DNA from: Rubripirellula sp.
GTDB lineage: Bacteria; Planctomycetota; Planctomycetia; Pirellulales; Pirellulaceae
Direction: 5' to 3'
Assembly: GCA_029287555.1 (NCBI GenBank)
Contig: JARFQX010000186.1
Location: forward strand, 1 to 17,547
Length of the DNA: 17,547 bases
This document shows positions 1-8,041 of the stretch, one piece after another. Position 1 is the stretch's first letter. The number at the start of each line of letters is the position of its first letter. Position numbers and translations under genes: made by a program. Below the pieces are notes generated by a model. The model was not told the origin of the DNA. It made no database searches and saw only the letters and a program-made list of their open reading frames with translations.

Positions 1-214
1 GTTTAGTCGGCTTGTTCGGGCTTCACCACAACGAAGCATCGATTGACGCACAAGCGGGAAGATTAAGCCGCTGTTGCGCCGTCAAGGCTCGATAGCCGAT
101 CGGTAGTGACCTCTTGATCAGCTCGAAGCGGTCGGCGGACAACGAGGCATGAAGTAGAATCGAGCATTGGGTATGCCCCATTTTCTTGCGTTACCCCACT
201 GGTCGTTTTTCCGC
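1..214. other. left edge, no gene resolved
   Basis: No convincing complete gene is visible upstream of the kinase-like gene. One plus-strand frame stays open from base 3 to a stop near base 95 and could be the last ~30 codons of an upstream gene, but nothing in its translation is recognisable. No tRNA-like fold, promoter or terminator can be supported. Confidence 0.3.
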
Positions 215-3200
215 ATGTCGATTGCCCTCAGCGAATTCTGGATAAGGCTCGTGAGATCGGGCATCTGTGATGCCAACGGCTGCAAGCGGATCGCAGCGGC
301 GTTCACCAAGGCTAACGCGGGTATGCCGCCGAGTGCAGCCGAAGCGGTAGCCCGATTCCTGGTGAAACGGGGCACGCTGACTCGCTATCAGGCCCGTTGT
401 CTGTTGGAGAATCCCCCTCGCGACTTGCGGGCGGGCGGCTACCTGATCCGCTCGGGCGAAGCGCCGCCGCCGTTGGGTGGATGGGTCGAGGCGTCTCGAA
501 TCCGTGATCGTCGTGTCGGGATGTTGCGACTGGTCCAATCCTCGAGCGACGGGCCTGAGCTCATCAACGCGCTGAAACGGCATCAATCGGTAAGCGGTGA
601 GGCCCTTCAGCCGTTGGAGTCGGAGATCTTTGATGCGTCGTTTCTCGTCTTTTCAGCACTGCCGTCGGGCCGATGCTTGCACGAGATGATCGCCGACGGT
701 GAGAACAGGCCCGCAACCGAAGTCTGTCGGCTGGGCATCGAGATCGCGCGCGGCTTGGAGACGCTCCATGGCAACTCGCTGATTCATGGTCAAGTGCGAG
801 CGGATCGTGTCTGGGTGGACGAACAAGATCGAGTCATCTTGTTGCGAGATCCCTCCGCGGCAATCTCCCTCGCTGACGCTTCGAATGCCTGGCTGGACAC
901 TCTCGAGTCGCCTTCCCTCTATGCGGCACCGGAACTTCAGTCCGCCGGCCAGGCACGCTCGGTTGCGACCGACATTTACAGTCTCGGTTGCCTGTTGTTC
1001 CGATTAGCAACCGGACGCTTCCCGTTCGATGGCCAAACCGAGCAGGAGATCATCGAAGCCCACCGCACACACACGCCACCGGAGTTGACCGAGGCAATTG
1101 AACGCGGCAAAGACGGGGACCCTCTTTTTCGCGTTCTGGCCTTCGCCATGGGCAAGCGTCCCACGGCGAGGTTCAGCACCGCGGCCCAATTGACCGGTGC
1201 CCTGAAGACGACGTCCAAGCTGCTCGATCAAGGGCCCCCAATTCCGGCTGACCCGAAGCAGGCTGACCCGAAGCCATCCCGAGGTGGGCGGACCAAATTG
1301 CCAGTGCCGGCAGCATCGGCGGAGGTGGGAACGAAACCGACGAAGTCGCTCAAACGCGGTTCGTTGGAACCAGCTGCCACCGCGACTCGCATCGCAAGCG
1401 CCGATGTAACCACGCCGACGGCATCGGAAACCCCGAGACGGCCCTCAGCCGAGCGACCGAATCAACCGCCGTCCGAACCACCGCCGTCCAAACCACCGGC
1501 GACCGAGACCAAATCGGCCGAGCCGTCCGTCGCCGGCTCGCAATCGCCCTTTGGTGCGGCCGCCGCTGCGGCTCCGACCGATCCGCAGGTCGTCGGGCCT
1601 CCGAAGCAGACCAGCGGTGAGGCATCACGTACTCGGGCCGTTCGGCGTCGACGAAAGAAGAAATCCAAGGCGCCGCTCGTTCTTGGCGCGCTTAGTGTTG
1701 CCGTTTTGATGTTGATCATCGGTTTGATCGCGGGAGGTCCGGGAGGAGCGGAGCGCCAAGAACGCGCCCCTCGGCCCCCCTTGCCAAGTGTCATTCCCCC
1801 GGTGACCCGTCAAACTCCCAGCGGTCCCGCGCAACCGCAACGGCAGCCCGCCGACGCCATCGCCGGCTACCAAGTCGTTGACGACCCGAAGTCGCTCTAT
1901 GTGCCACCGCATCCGGCCACGTCAACGCCAGCACCGCTGGCGATGCTTCCGCCAGGCCCGGCTGTGATCGTCACGACTCAGCTTGCGAACATCCTTGAGG
2001 ATCCAGCCGGTTCGGAGTTGATTGAGAGCTTTGCGCCGGAGTTGAGCGAACTGATTCAGCGGGCTGCAACTCGCGCGAAGCTGCCGATCGAATCGATTCG
2101 GCGCCTTTCGGTTGCCCTGCATCCTGGCTCGGAAGGTTGGCCCGAGGTATCGCTGGTCACCGTGTTGAAACAGCCGACCCTTGAAGACGATCTTCGGACG
2201 CGCCTGCAAGTCGACGCGGCGATGACTGCCGACCGCGAGACGATCTACGTGGGTGAGCCGGCCGATGGCGACGCCTACTTTTGGAAAGCAGCGGAAGACG
2301 GCGCGGTGTCGCAGTTTGCCATCGGGTCCGTTGAGCGAATGAGTGAGGTAGCCGCGCTTGGTGGGGAGGCGATCCCTTTACCCAGGTCGGCGCAATCGCT
2401 TTGGAGTAGCGTTAGTGGCGATTCTGAACTGATCGTCTTGGTCACGCCCAACTTCCTGTTCGCTGACGGGCGTCAATTGCTTCAGTCGAGCGCGCCCGAA
2501 TTGATTGCCCCATTGAAACGTCTGATGCAGCCCGATGTGGCCGTCTCGCTGGTTTCCATCGACCTGTTTGACCAGGATCGCGTTTACATCGAGTCGAAGT
2601 TCGCGCCGAGCGGCGGGATCAGCGAAGCATTGCTGATGCAAAAGGTTGTCGAGACCACCGACCGCTGGGTTGAGTGGGCGGACCAATTCATCCTCGAATC
2701 GGTGGCCGATCCATCATGGCGGCTGCTTGCCTCGAGACTTCCCTCCATGATTCGGTTTGTCGTTGGACAGTTGCGTTTCGGGATTTCAGACGGGGCGGTC
2801 GTCGCGAATGTCTACCTTCCAACCCAAGCGTTTTCGCAAGTAACGCTGGCGTCGTTGCTGGCCATGAATACACCGCCATCCTCTGGAGCCGCACCGACCG
2901 TTGTTGAAACCCAAACGCCATTGAGCTTGGAGGAAATGTTGGACCGAGAGATGACGGTTTCATTCGATCAGGAGTCGCTTGAGTTTGCTTTGGAAGCGAT
3001 CGTTAACGCATTCAAAGCGTCGTTGCCCGCCGAATCGACCATGCCACCGGTACGAATCATCGGTGGCGATTTGGAGCTTGGAGGCATCACTCAGAACCAG
3101 CAGGTCATCGATTTTTCCAAGACAGGCGTGCCGCTGCGCCGCGTCCTGACCGATCTGGTCGTCGGCGCCAACCCCGACAAGTCGGCGCAAGGTCCGGCCG

Positions 3201-3349
3201 ATCCGAAACAGGCTTTGATCTGGGTCGTTGCCGACGATCCCGCCAATCCCGGTCAGCCAGCCATTCTGATCACAACTCGGCAAGCGGCCGAGACCAAGAG
3301 CTACGCGCTTCCAAGCGAGTTCGAGATCAAAAGTTCATCCCCAGAGTAG
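215..3349 (+). CDS. membrane-anchored Ser/Thr protein kinase-like protein (probable pseudokinase)
   Basis: About 1,044 residues. The N-terminal ~345 residues follow the bacterial Hanks-type kinase fold: a planctomycete-style pre-domain with TRYQARCLL, an AAPE motif (APE), and DIYSLGCLLFRLATGRFPF (helix F, D253). Catalytic elements are missing. There is no glycine loop and no VAIK lysine (the strand reads VGMLRLV), HRD is replaced by HGQ at 191-193, and DFG by RDP at 211-213. A Pro/Ser/Thr-rich linker (~345-480) leads to a basic patch (RRRRKKKSK) and one membrane helix (~488-510). This predicts a cytoplasmic pseudokinase with a ~530-residue outside domain of unknown fold. The ATG at 215 was preferred over an in-frame TTG at 167 because SEFW...LVRSG resembles the usual start of such proteins; neither start has a clear ribosome binding site. 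It probably senses or scaffolds rather than phosphorylates (inference). Confidence 0.85.
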   Translation: MSIALSEFWIRLVRSGICDANGCKRIAAAFTKANAGMPPSAAEAVARFLVKRGTLTRYQARCLLENPPRDLRAGGYLIRSGEAPPPLGGWVEASRIRDRRVGMLRLVQSSSDGPELINALKRHQSVSGEALQPLESEIFDASFLVFSALPSGRCLHEMIADGENRPATEVCRLGIEIARGLETLHGNSLIHGQVRADRVWVDEQDRVILLRDPSAAISLADASNAWLDTLESPSLYAAPELQSAGQARSVATDIYSLGCLLFRLATGRFPFDGQTEQEIIEAHRTHTPPELTEAIERGKDGDPLFRVLAFAMGKRPTARFSTAAQLTGALKTTSKLLDQGPPIPADPKQADPKPSRGGRTKLPVPAASAEVGTKPTKSLKRGSLEPAATATRIASADVTTPTASETPRRPSAERPNQPPSEPPPSKPPATETKSAEPSVAGSQSPFGAAAAAAPTDPQVVGPPKQTSGEASRTRAVRRRRKKKSKAPLVLGALSVAVLMLIIGLIAGGPGGAERQERAPRPPLPSVIPPVTRQTPSGPAQPQRQPADAIAGYQVVDDPKSLYVPPHPATSTPAPLAMLPPGPAVIVTTQLANILEDPAGSELIESFAPELSELIQRAATRAKLPIESIRRLSVALHPGSEGWPEVSLVTVLKQPTLEDDLRTRLQVDAAMTADRETIYVGEPADGDAYFWKAAEDGAVSQFAIGSVERMSEVAALGGEAIPLPRSAQSLWSSVSGDSELIVLVTPNFLFADGRQLLQSSAPELIAPLKRLMQPDVAVSLVSIDLFDQDRVYIESKFAPSGGISEALLMQKVVETTDRWVEWADQFILESVADPSWRLLASRLPSMIRFVVGQLRFGISDGAVVANVYLPTQAFSQVTLASLLAMNTPPSSGAAPTVVETQTPLSLEEMLDREMTVSFDQESLEFALEAIVNAFKASLPAESTMPPVRIIGGDLELGGITQNQQVIDFSKTGVPLRRVLTDLVVGANPDKSAQGPADPKQALIWVVADDPANPGQPAILITTRQAAETKSYALPSEFEIKSSSPE
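1246..1275 (+). repeat. 15-bp tandem duplication inside the kinase linker
   Basis: Two adjacent 15-base units, GGCTGACCCGAAGCA and GGCTGACCCGAAGCC, differ only in the last base. They encode the repeated ADPK in the Pro-rich linker. The length preserves the reading frame. Confidence 0.85.
1469..1498 (+). repeat. second 15-bp tandem duplication in the kinase linker
   Basis: CCGTCCGAACCACCG is followed directly by CCGTCCAAACCACCG, one mismatch apart, encoding PSEPP-PSKPP in the low-complexity linker. Confidence 0.85.
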
Positions 3350-3363
3350 AAATCAGCTCCGAA

Positions 3364-3471
3364 GCTGTAGCCGAGCCTGTCCCAGACTCTGGTTCTTCCT
3401 GGATCTCCGCACGACCGCCGCATGGGAACAGGCGGAGTTCAAGCCGTCGCCGAGTCGGTCCCAAACTCTGG
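3364..3471. repeat. pair of imperfect 29-bp direct repeats in the intergenic gap
   Basis: Bases 3364-3392 and 3443-3471 match at 24 of 29 positions and share the core GCCGAG..GTCCCA.ACTCTGG. The first copy ends in the small palindrome CCAGA-C-TCTGG (3382-3392). Between the copies lies an inverted pair CTCCGC (3405-3410) and GCGGAG (3432-3437). The pair fills the gap between the kinase-like gene and the HD-GYP gene. It could be a terminator or a short intergenic repeat element; there is no T-tract. Confidence 0.6.
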
Positions 3472-3634
3472 ACGGTCCCCAAATTTCGCGTTTTTCCGAT
3501 TGTGCGTCCGATCCGCCCTGGATGCCTCACACCTCTGGGGATTCTCTCTCACCATCGGAGGGCGGCTACGCGCCAGCATCCTACGCTAAAACTGGTTCGT
3601 CGAGTCGATACGTCAGGCAGTCAGTCCGGTGGCC

Positions 3635-4591
3635 ATGCCCGTTGTGGATTACATTCCGATTAGCGTCGCAACGCTGCTTCCGTCGGAAGCAGTTGGGTTG
3701 GACCTCTACCAGCAGGAGCGTGAAACCAATCGACTCGTGCTCTATCGTGCAGCCGGTTACCCCCTCTCGTTCGAAGACCTGGAGCGTCTAAGGGGACGAG
3801 GCGTGCATCAGTTATTCATACGGCATGACTCTCGCGAGGTTTACCAGAAGTACCTGCGAGAGGTCGCGACGCGTGACGACTGCCAAGGCGTCCCGTTTCG
3901 GGCGCGAGCGGGAGCGTTGACGGAAGTCGTACGTGATGTCTTGCAGGTCGCCTTTGCCCAGCAAAGTCTCGACCAGACCGTGCAGGCCGCCGACGAGCTT
4001 GGCTCGCTGGCCGCTGAGATCCTGACAAAGGACTCCTTTGCGACCAACGGTCTATTCCGAGTCCTGCACCACGATTACACGACCTTCACCCATTCCGCCA
4101 ACGTCGCGTTCTACTGCGGAGTGCTGGCGTCAGAACTTGGTTTCGATGGTGAAGCGATCAAGCAGGTGACCACAGGAGGATTGCTGCACGATCTTGGTAA
4201 GTTGGAGATCGCCAAGGAGCTCCTTTGCAAAGGTGGGCGATTGGATGAGTCGGAGTTTCGACGCATTCGTCTGCACCCTGTCATTGGCTTCAGAAAGTTG
4301 GCCCACCGAGAGGACATGGTGGAAGGTCAGTTGATGATGGCCTACCAGCACCATGAGCGGCTTGATGGAAGGGGCTATCCCGTGGGGTGCGTGTCATCGG
4401 AGATTCACCCCTGGGCACAGTTGTGTTCGGTGGTCGATGTCTTTGAGGCGTTGACCAGTCACCGACCCTATCGAACACCCATGCCATGTAGCAAGGCGAT
4501 CATGCTTCAGCAGCGTGAGAGCGGAGCCGCTTTCAATCCGGAGATGTTGAAGTGTTGGAAGAGCATTATTCAGAACAGTTTCGTGAATTAG
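3635..4591 (+). CDS. HD-GYP domain protein, probable cyclic-di-GMP phosphodiesterase
   Basis: About 318 residues from the ATG at 3635; an in-frame GTG at 3629 is an alternative and neither has a strong ribosome binding site. The N-terminal ~80 residues (PVVDYIPISV, then LYQQE...LYRAAGYPLS) form the small domain often found ahead of HD-GYP in planctomycetes. The HD-GYP domain has the key signatures: HDLGK (H185, D186), RLHPVIG, HHERLDGRGYP (GYP at 247-249) and VVDVFEALTSHRPYR. These supply the metal ligands and the GYP loop, so hydrolysis of cyclic-di-GMP is the expected activity. The usual TSDRPYR reads TSHRPYR, a minor deviation. There is no signal peptide or membrane helix, so it is cytoplasmic. 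Its 3' end overlaps the PilZ gene by 40 bases, so the two are probably co-translated. Confidence 0.9.
   Translation: MPVVDYIPISVATLLPSEAVGLDLYQQERETNRLVLYRAAGYPLSFEDLERLRGRGVHQLFIRHDSREVYQKYLREVATRDDCQGVPFRARAGALTEVVRDVLQVAFAQQSLDQTVQAADELGSLAAEILTKDSFATNGLFRVLHHDYTTFTHSANVAFYCGVLASELGFDGEAIKQVTTGGLLHDLGKLEIAKELLCKGGRLDESEFRRIRLHPVIGFRKLAHREDMVEGQLMMAYQHHERLDGRGYPVGCVSSEIHPWAQLCSVVDVFEALTSHRPYRTPMPCSKAIMLQQRESGAAFNPEMLKCWKSIIQNSFVN
4540..4543 (+). promoter_or_regulatory. ribosome binding site of the PilZ gene, inside the HD-GYP gene
   Basis: GGAG lies 8 bases ahead of the GTG at 4552. It decides that start and supports translational coupling with the overlapping upstream gene. Confidence 0.55.
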
Positions 4592-5016
4592 TCAAATCTC
4601 TCGATTGGCAGATCGAGCTGCCCATTGAGTGGCAAGACTTTTTCGAGGTCCGCGGTCAGGTTCCCTCGTTTGCTGACGACGAGCGGCACAATCAGCGGTT
4701 GAAAGCCCGCACTCATGGTATCCTCTGGTTCGAGCAATCGCTGCCTTTTCTTTCTCGGACAACTCGGCCCGTTGGTATCTACACGCGGGACTTCTCAAAA
4801 CAAGGCGTCGGATTCCTGTCTCCGTTCGAAATCTATCCGGAAGAACATATTCGAATCGTCTTGCCAACATTCTGGGTGCAACTGTTGGTGGTTCGCGTGC
4901 GCCGCATCACGAGCAAGTGTTACGAGATCGGGGCGTGCCTGATTCGTAGGCATGATCCAACTCCGGATGCCTTCCGATCGGGTGCGTCGTGCGCGGATCC
5001 ACAGTGTTTGCGGTGA
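4552..5016 (+). CDS. PilZ domain protein, putative cyclic-di-GMP receptor
   Basis: 154 residues starting at a GTG. The PilZ signature is present: an RxxxR arginine pair (RLKAR, around residues 49-53) followed about 30 residues later by DFSKQG (D/N-x-S-x-x-G), then a beta-barrel-like stretch ending in VRVRRI...YEIGACLIRR. These are the residues that bind cyclic-di-GMP in PilZ proteins. The ~45 residues before the domain and the short tail have no recognised function. It is probably cytoplasmic. The 40-base overlap with the HD-GYP gene, in another frame, suggests that enzyme and receptor are made together. The last codons run into a 15-bp tandem repeat, and the stop codon TGA lies within the first repeat unit, so repeat changes could alter the C-terminus. 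Confidence 0.8.
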   Translation: MLEEHYSEQFRELVKSLDWQIELPIEWQDFFEVRGQVPSFADDERHNQRLKARTHGILWFEQSLPFLSRTTRPVGIYTRDFSKQGVGFLSPFEIYPEEHIRIVLPTFWVQLLVVRVRRITSKCYEIGACLIRRHDPTPDAFRSGASCADPQCLR

Positions 5017-5064
5017 AACTGTTTGCGGTGAAACTGTTTGCGGTGACTGTGTTTGCGCATGATA
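5006..5064 (+). repeat. 15-bp tandem repeat, about 3.5 copies, at the PilZ stop codon
   Basis: GTTTGCGGTGAAACT at 5006-5020 is repeated exactly at 5021-5035, then as GTTTGCGGTGACTGT at 5036-5050, then decays as GTTTGCGCATGATAC. The array fills the short gap between two convergent genes (PilZ and the methyltransferase) and contains the PilZ stop codon at 5014-5016. Confidence 0.9.
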
Positions 5065-5075
5065 CGCTCAAGCCA

Positions 5076-5792
5076 TTAGCGGGGCTGCAGCTGCATCACG
5101 CGAATGGGATGTTGCGGCGTATCTTCCAAGTCAACGCGGTGTTCGACGTAATCCCAATTGCGTTCTTGAATCCATTCCCTGAATTCGTTCGCGATCAATC
5201 GGTAGGGGTCGCTCAGCAGCACTTGGCCTGGCAATTCCAAATGGTCGCGAAGACATTGCTCAAGTTCGGGCCATAGTTGGCGAAGATACGTCACGTCGCT
5301 GCCAAGAATTAAAGGAAACGGGGGCTCATCGAGCTGGTCGATTCCGAATCTTAGCCGGCGAATGCGGCATCGATTTCGCAATCCCCACGTGCTCAGCCGG
5401 ACGAGCAGTAACGGATCGGAGACTCCATCGGTTATCGTTACTTGGGCGCCGCGGTGCGCGGCGGAGAGGCCAACGTGCCCCGTGCCGCACCCTAACTCGA
5501 GAATGCGGCGGCCACGTAAGTCGAATCGGTCGAGGTAGCGGTCCAATCCGGCCGCGGCTCGCCAAGTGGTTGCCCAAAACGGATCGATGACGCCTTGTTC
5601 ACCCGCGTCTTGGCGACGACACGCGTCGATCAACATTCCCTCAGGGTCCGACGCAACCGCCAACTTGGCGGTCTTGCCTGCAATTCGCACGGCTTGCCAA
5701 TGCCACGAGAATCGTTCATCGGCACGGCGGGCAACCGATAACCGCGACTTGCAACTTAACTCGAGCGGAGGACTCGATTCCACAAGCGACAC
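5076..5792 (-). CDS. class I SAM-dependent methyltransferase, METTL/lysine-methyltransferase-like
   Basis: 238 residues from a GTG start at 5792, with GGAG 8 bases upstream (5801-5804 on the plus strand). SAM-binding motif I is ILELGCGTGHVGLSAA (~97-111), followed by the acidic end of strand 2 (TITD, D122) and a motif IV-like LILGSDVTYL (161-170). The preceding PFWATTW...YL resembles the entry motif of the Methyltransf_16/ETFB-lysine methyltransferase group (PYWA..WP...ALARYL), which methylates proteins; the substrate here cannot be read from the sequence. It is cytoplasmic and begins 3 bases after the hemB stop codon, so the two form an operon. A role in haem synthesis is possible but unproven; many such pairs are just adjacent. 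Confidence 0.8.
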   Translation of the reverse strand: MSLVESSPPLELSCKSRLSVARRADERFSWHWQAVRIAGKTAKLAVASDPEGMLIDACRRQDAGEQGVIDPFWATTWRAAAGLDRYLDRFDLRGRRILELGCGTGHVGLSAAHRGAQVTITDGVSDPLLLVRLSTWGLRNRCRIRRLRFGIDQLDEPPFPLILGSDVTYLRQLWPELEQCLRDHLELPGQVLLSDPYRLIANEFREWIQERNWDYVEHRVDLEDTPQHPIRVMQLQPR

Positions 5793-5795
5793 CCC

Positions 5796-6803
5796 TCACT
5801 CTCCGGTAAGCCACTGAGCGACTTCGGCGGCAAAGTAAGTAAGAATGCAGTCGGCACCGGCGCGCTTGAAGGCCAGCAGACTTTCCAATACGGTCTGCTT
5901 ACGGTCAAGCCAACCGTTCTCGGCCGCCGCGGCAAGCATCGCGTATTCACCGCTCACTTGGTAGACAAACGTCGGCACCGCGAACGTCTCTTTGACTCGG
6001 TACACGATGTCCAAGTAAGGCATCCCAGGTTTCACCATCACACTGTCGGCACCTTCCCTCAAGTCGAGCGCGACCTCGTGCAACGCTTCATCCGTCTGTG
6101 CGGGCGATTGCTGGTAAGTCTTCTTGCTGGCTTTGCCGAGATTGGCGGAGGAACCGACGGCGTCGCGAAATGGGCCGTAGAAAGAACTCGCATACTTGGC
6201 TGCGTACGACATGATCTGAACATTGCAGTGACCGGCGCCGTCCATCGCTTGACGAATCGCACCGATGCGACCGTCCATCATGTCACTCGGCGCGATCACG
6301 TCGCAACCAGCTTCAGCCTGGACGATCGCCTGCTGGCAGAGGACTTCCACGGTCTCATCGTTGACCACTTCGCCATCTCGAACCAAGCCATCCTGACCAT
6401 GACTGCTGTAGGGATCCAGGGCGACGTCGCAGATGATGCCGATCTGATCCCCCACCTCCTGCTTGATTGCACGTACGGTTCGACAGACGAGATTCTCCGG
6501 GTTGACCGCCTCCCGGGCGTCTTCGGTCTTCAGATTCGAGTCGGTTGCCGGAAAGATAGCAATCGCCGGTAGACCCAGATCACAGGAGCGGGCCGCCATC
6601 CGAGCAATCTGGTCGGAACCCAAACGCTGCACACCGGGAAGACTGGGGACCGCTTGAGTTCCCAAACCATCAAACACGAACAGCGGCCAGATTAAATCGC
6701 TGACGCTCAGTTGCGTTTCCGCAAACAATCTCCGCGACCACTCGTGCCGACGCGTTCGTCTCATCCGTGTCGCGGGGAAAGGGCCACGGGAAAATTCTGG
6801 CAT
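5796..6803 (-). CDS. hemB: delta-aminolevulinic acid dehydratase (porphobilinogen synthase)
   Basis: 335 residues, the normal length. The enzyme condenses two 5-aminolevulinate molecules into porphobilinogen, the second step of the common tetrapyrrole route, in the cytoplasm. The two Schiff-base lysines are clear: SYAAKYASSFYGPFRDA (K203) and MVKPGMPYLDI (K258). The metal-site segment reads DVALDPYSSHGQDG (126-139). The cysteine triad of the zinc-type enzymes is replaced by A128, D130 and D138, as in the magnesium-dependent Pseudomonas-type group, so the active site probably does not use catalytic zinc. The N-terminus (RMRRTRRHEWSRRL) is typical of the family. An AGGAG at 6813-6817, 9 bases upstream, supports the ATG. 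The methyltransferase gene follows 3 bases after the stop, and the gene is divergent from the DUF1080 gene. Confidence 0.97.
   Translation of the reverse strand: MPEFSRGPFPATRMRRTRRHEWSRRLFAETQLSVSDLIWPLFVFDGLGTQAVPSLPGVQRLGSDQIARMAARSCDLGLPAIAIFPATDSNLKTEDAREAVNPENLVCRTVRAIKQEVGDQIGIICDVALDPYSSHGQDGLVRDGEVVNDETVEVLCQQAIVQAEAGCDVIAPSDMMDGRIGAIRQAMDGAGHCNVQIMSYAAKYASSFYGPFRDAVGSSANLGKASKKTYQQSPAQTDEALHEVALDLREGADSVMVKPGMPYLDIVYRVKETFAVPTFVYQVSGEYAMLAAAAENGWLDRKQTVLESLLAFKRAGADCILTYFAAEVAQWLTGE
5801..5804 (-). promoter_or_regulatory. ribosome binding site of the methyltransferase gene
   Basis: GGAG on the minus strand, 8 bases before the GTG start and lying inside the last codons of hemB. It supports the GTG start and coupling of the two genes. 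Confidence 0.5.
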
Positions 6804-6812
6804 GCTTCAGTT

Positions 6813-6817
6813 CTCCT
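6813..6817 (-). promoter_or_regulatory. ribosome binding site of hemB
   Basis: AGGAG on the minus strand, 9 bases upstream of the ATG. Confidence 0.6.
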
Positions 6818-6869
6818 GCTCCATGGATTCTCCGTGCAGGGGGAATCCTCGATTCGAGTCGGATTTATC

Positions 6870-6894
6870 GGGCCGGGAGGCCGGGAGGGCGGGG
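6870..6894 (+). other. potential G-quadruplex motif upstream of hemB
   Basis: Five G-tracts of at least three (6870-6872, 6875-6877, 6883-6885, 6887-6889, 6891-6894) are separated by loops of 2, 5, 1 and 1 bases, which satisfies the usual quadruplex pattern. The run arises from a GGCCGGGA-type short tandem repeat. It lies 67 bases upstream of the hemB start, with the G-rich strand non-coding for hemB. Confidence 0.5.
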
Positions 6895-7135
6895 ATGCGG
6901 ACCAGCCTATCAGCTTCCAAGCGGCGGTCGAGTGGAGCCGTCTTCGGAGCCCCCCGCCCCAGCAGCCCAGGAAGCGGGAACTCGACCCCGAGTTTGGCAT
7001 TCAATCGATCGCTCAACAAAGGGTAAACTCCACCATGCCGGCCTGTGATCTCCTGATCAACCGCTTCCCGACGTCCGTTTCGGGTGAAAGCCCACCACTT
7101 CGCTCGTACTCCCCCTGTTCACGCCGCCCACGCCC

Positions 7136-7141
7136 GGAGAG
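7136..7141 (+). promoter_or_regulatory. ribosome binding site of the DUF1080 gene
   Basis: GGAGAG just ahead of the ATG at 7146. With the signal peptide that follows, it fixes this start against longer upstream reading frames. Confidence 0.6.
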
Positions 7142-7145
7142 ACCG

Positions 7146-7922
7146 ATGAAGACGCTTACGGCCGCAATCCCGATTGTCGTTGGTTTCAGCCTCACTGTCT
7201 CAGGGCTTCAAGCGGAGAACTTCATCGGTCGGCCGATCCACGCGGTGCTGTTCCCTTTCGACGGCCACACTTCCCAGATCCGCGACGCCCGGGACTGGCA
7301 ACGCAACGCTGATGAGACCACTGTAAAAACCAATGCGGCCATTCCCGACATCAACGCGAAGGGCTGGGTTCCCTTGTTCAATGGTGTCGACCTTACCGGT
7401 TGGGTCCAGAAGAACGGAACCGCCACCTATCGTGTCGAGCAGTCCATGATCGTCGGAAAGACATCCGAGGGAAGCCCGAATTCGTTTCTCTGTACCGTGG
7501 AGGATTACGGCGATTTTGAACTGACGTTTGAAGTGTTCGATGATCCCGGGCTCAACAGCGGTGTCCAGATACGATCCAAGAGCCGTGCAGAGTTCAACAA
7601 CGGCCGTGTGCACGGCCCCCAGGTCGAAATCGAAAACGCTCCGGGAGAGAGCGGCTACCTGTACAGTGAGGGAACGGGCCGAGGTTGGATCACGGCGGAG
7701 CGGCCGATTAAGGACGCCTACATCAATGGTCGGTGGAATCGATACGTGGTCCGAGCCAGGGGAGACCGGATTCAGACATGGGTCAACGGTCGGTTGATCG
7801 TCGACATTTGCGATCCCGAGTCAGCCAAGCTTGGATTCATCGGACTTCAAGTCCATAGCATCTCGCGTGAAACCGGCCCCTTTGAAGTTCGCTGGCGCGA
7901 CATTCGCATTCGCGAGTTGTAG
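7146..7922 (+). CDS. secreted DUF1080 / 3-keto-disaccharide hydrolase domain protein
   Basis: 258 residues. The N-terminus is a Sec signal peptide (MKTLTA, hydrophobic core IPIVVGFSLTV, cleavage near LQA-EN). After a ~50-residue spacer comes one DUF1080 domain, recognisable from GWVPLFNGVDLTGW, the LNSGVQIRS segment, QVEI and WNRYVVRARGDRIQTWVNG, ending in GFIGLQVHS...VRWRDIRIREL. The fold is a concanavalin-like beta-sandwich. Some members hydrolyse 3-keto-glycosides in the periplasm, and planctomycetes carry many paralogues. Whether this one is an enzyme or only a sugar-binding module cannot be told. It stands alone, divergent from hemB, with no oxidoreductase partner in the window. Confidence 0.9.
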   Translation: MKTLTAAIPIVVGFSLTVSGLQAENFIGRPIHAVLFPFDGHTSQIRDARDWQRNADETTVKTNAAIPDINAKGWVPLFNGVDLTGWVQKNGTATYRVEQSMIVGKTSEGSPNSFLCTVEDYGDFELTFEVFDDPGLNSGVQIRSKSRAEFNNGRVHGPQVEIENAPGESGYLYSEGTGRGWITAERPIKDAYINGRWNRYVVRARGDRIQTWVNGRLIVDICDPESAKLGFIGLQVHSISRETGPFEVRWRDIRIREL

Positions 7923-8041
7923 TGTCTCAGCGCGAAGTGTCCCGATTTCTTGGGGCGATTGCTTTGCATCGTTCCGCTTCGGCGATTCGGATGGTCCGCG
8001 ACGGTCAAATGTGGCTCGGCACTTGATCGGGGCAGTCCGGG

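Larger units (their letters stand above)
6804..7145. other. divergent intergenic region between hemB and the DUF1080 gene
   Basis: This 342-base region must hold promoters for both neighbours, but no clear -35/-10 pair stands out. It contains a G-rich run at 6870-6894 (listed separately). Open frames across it on both strands lack ribosome binding sites and recognisable content, so I do not call a gene. Confidence 0.6.

Noticed and set aside
6711..7145. N-terminal extension of the DUF1080 gene into the hemB start region
   Set aside because: The ATG at 7146 has a ribosome binding site and a signal peptide; the extension would overlap hemB and is low-complexity.
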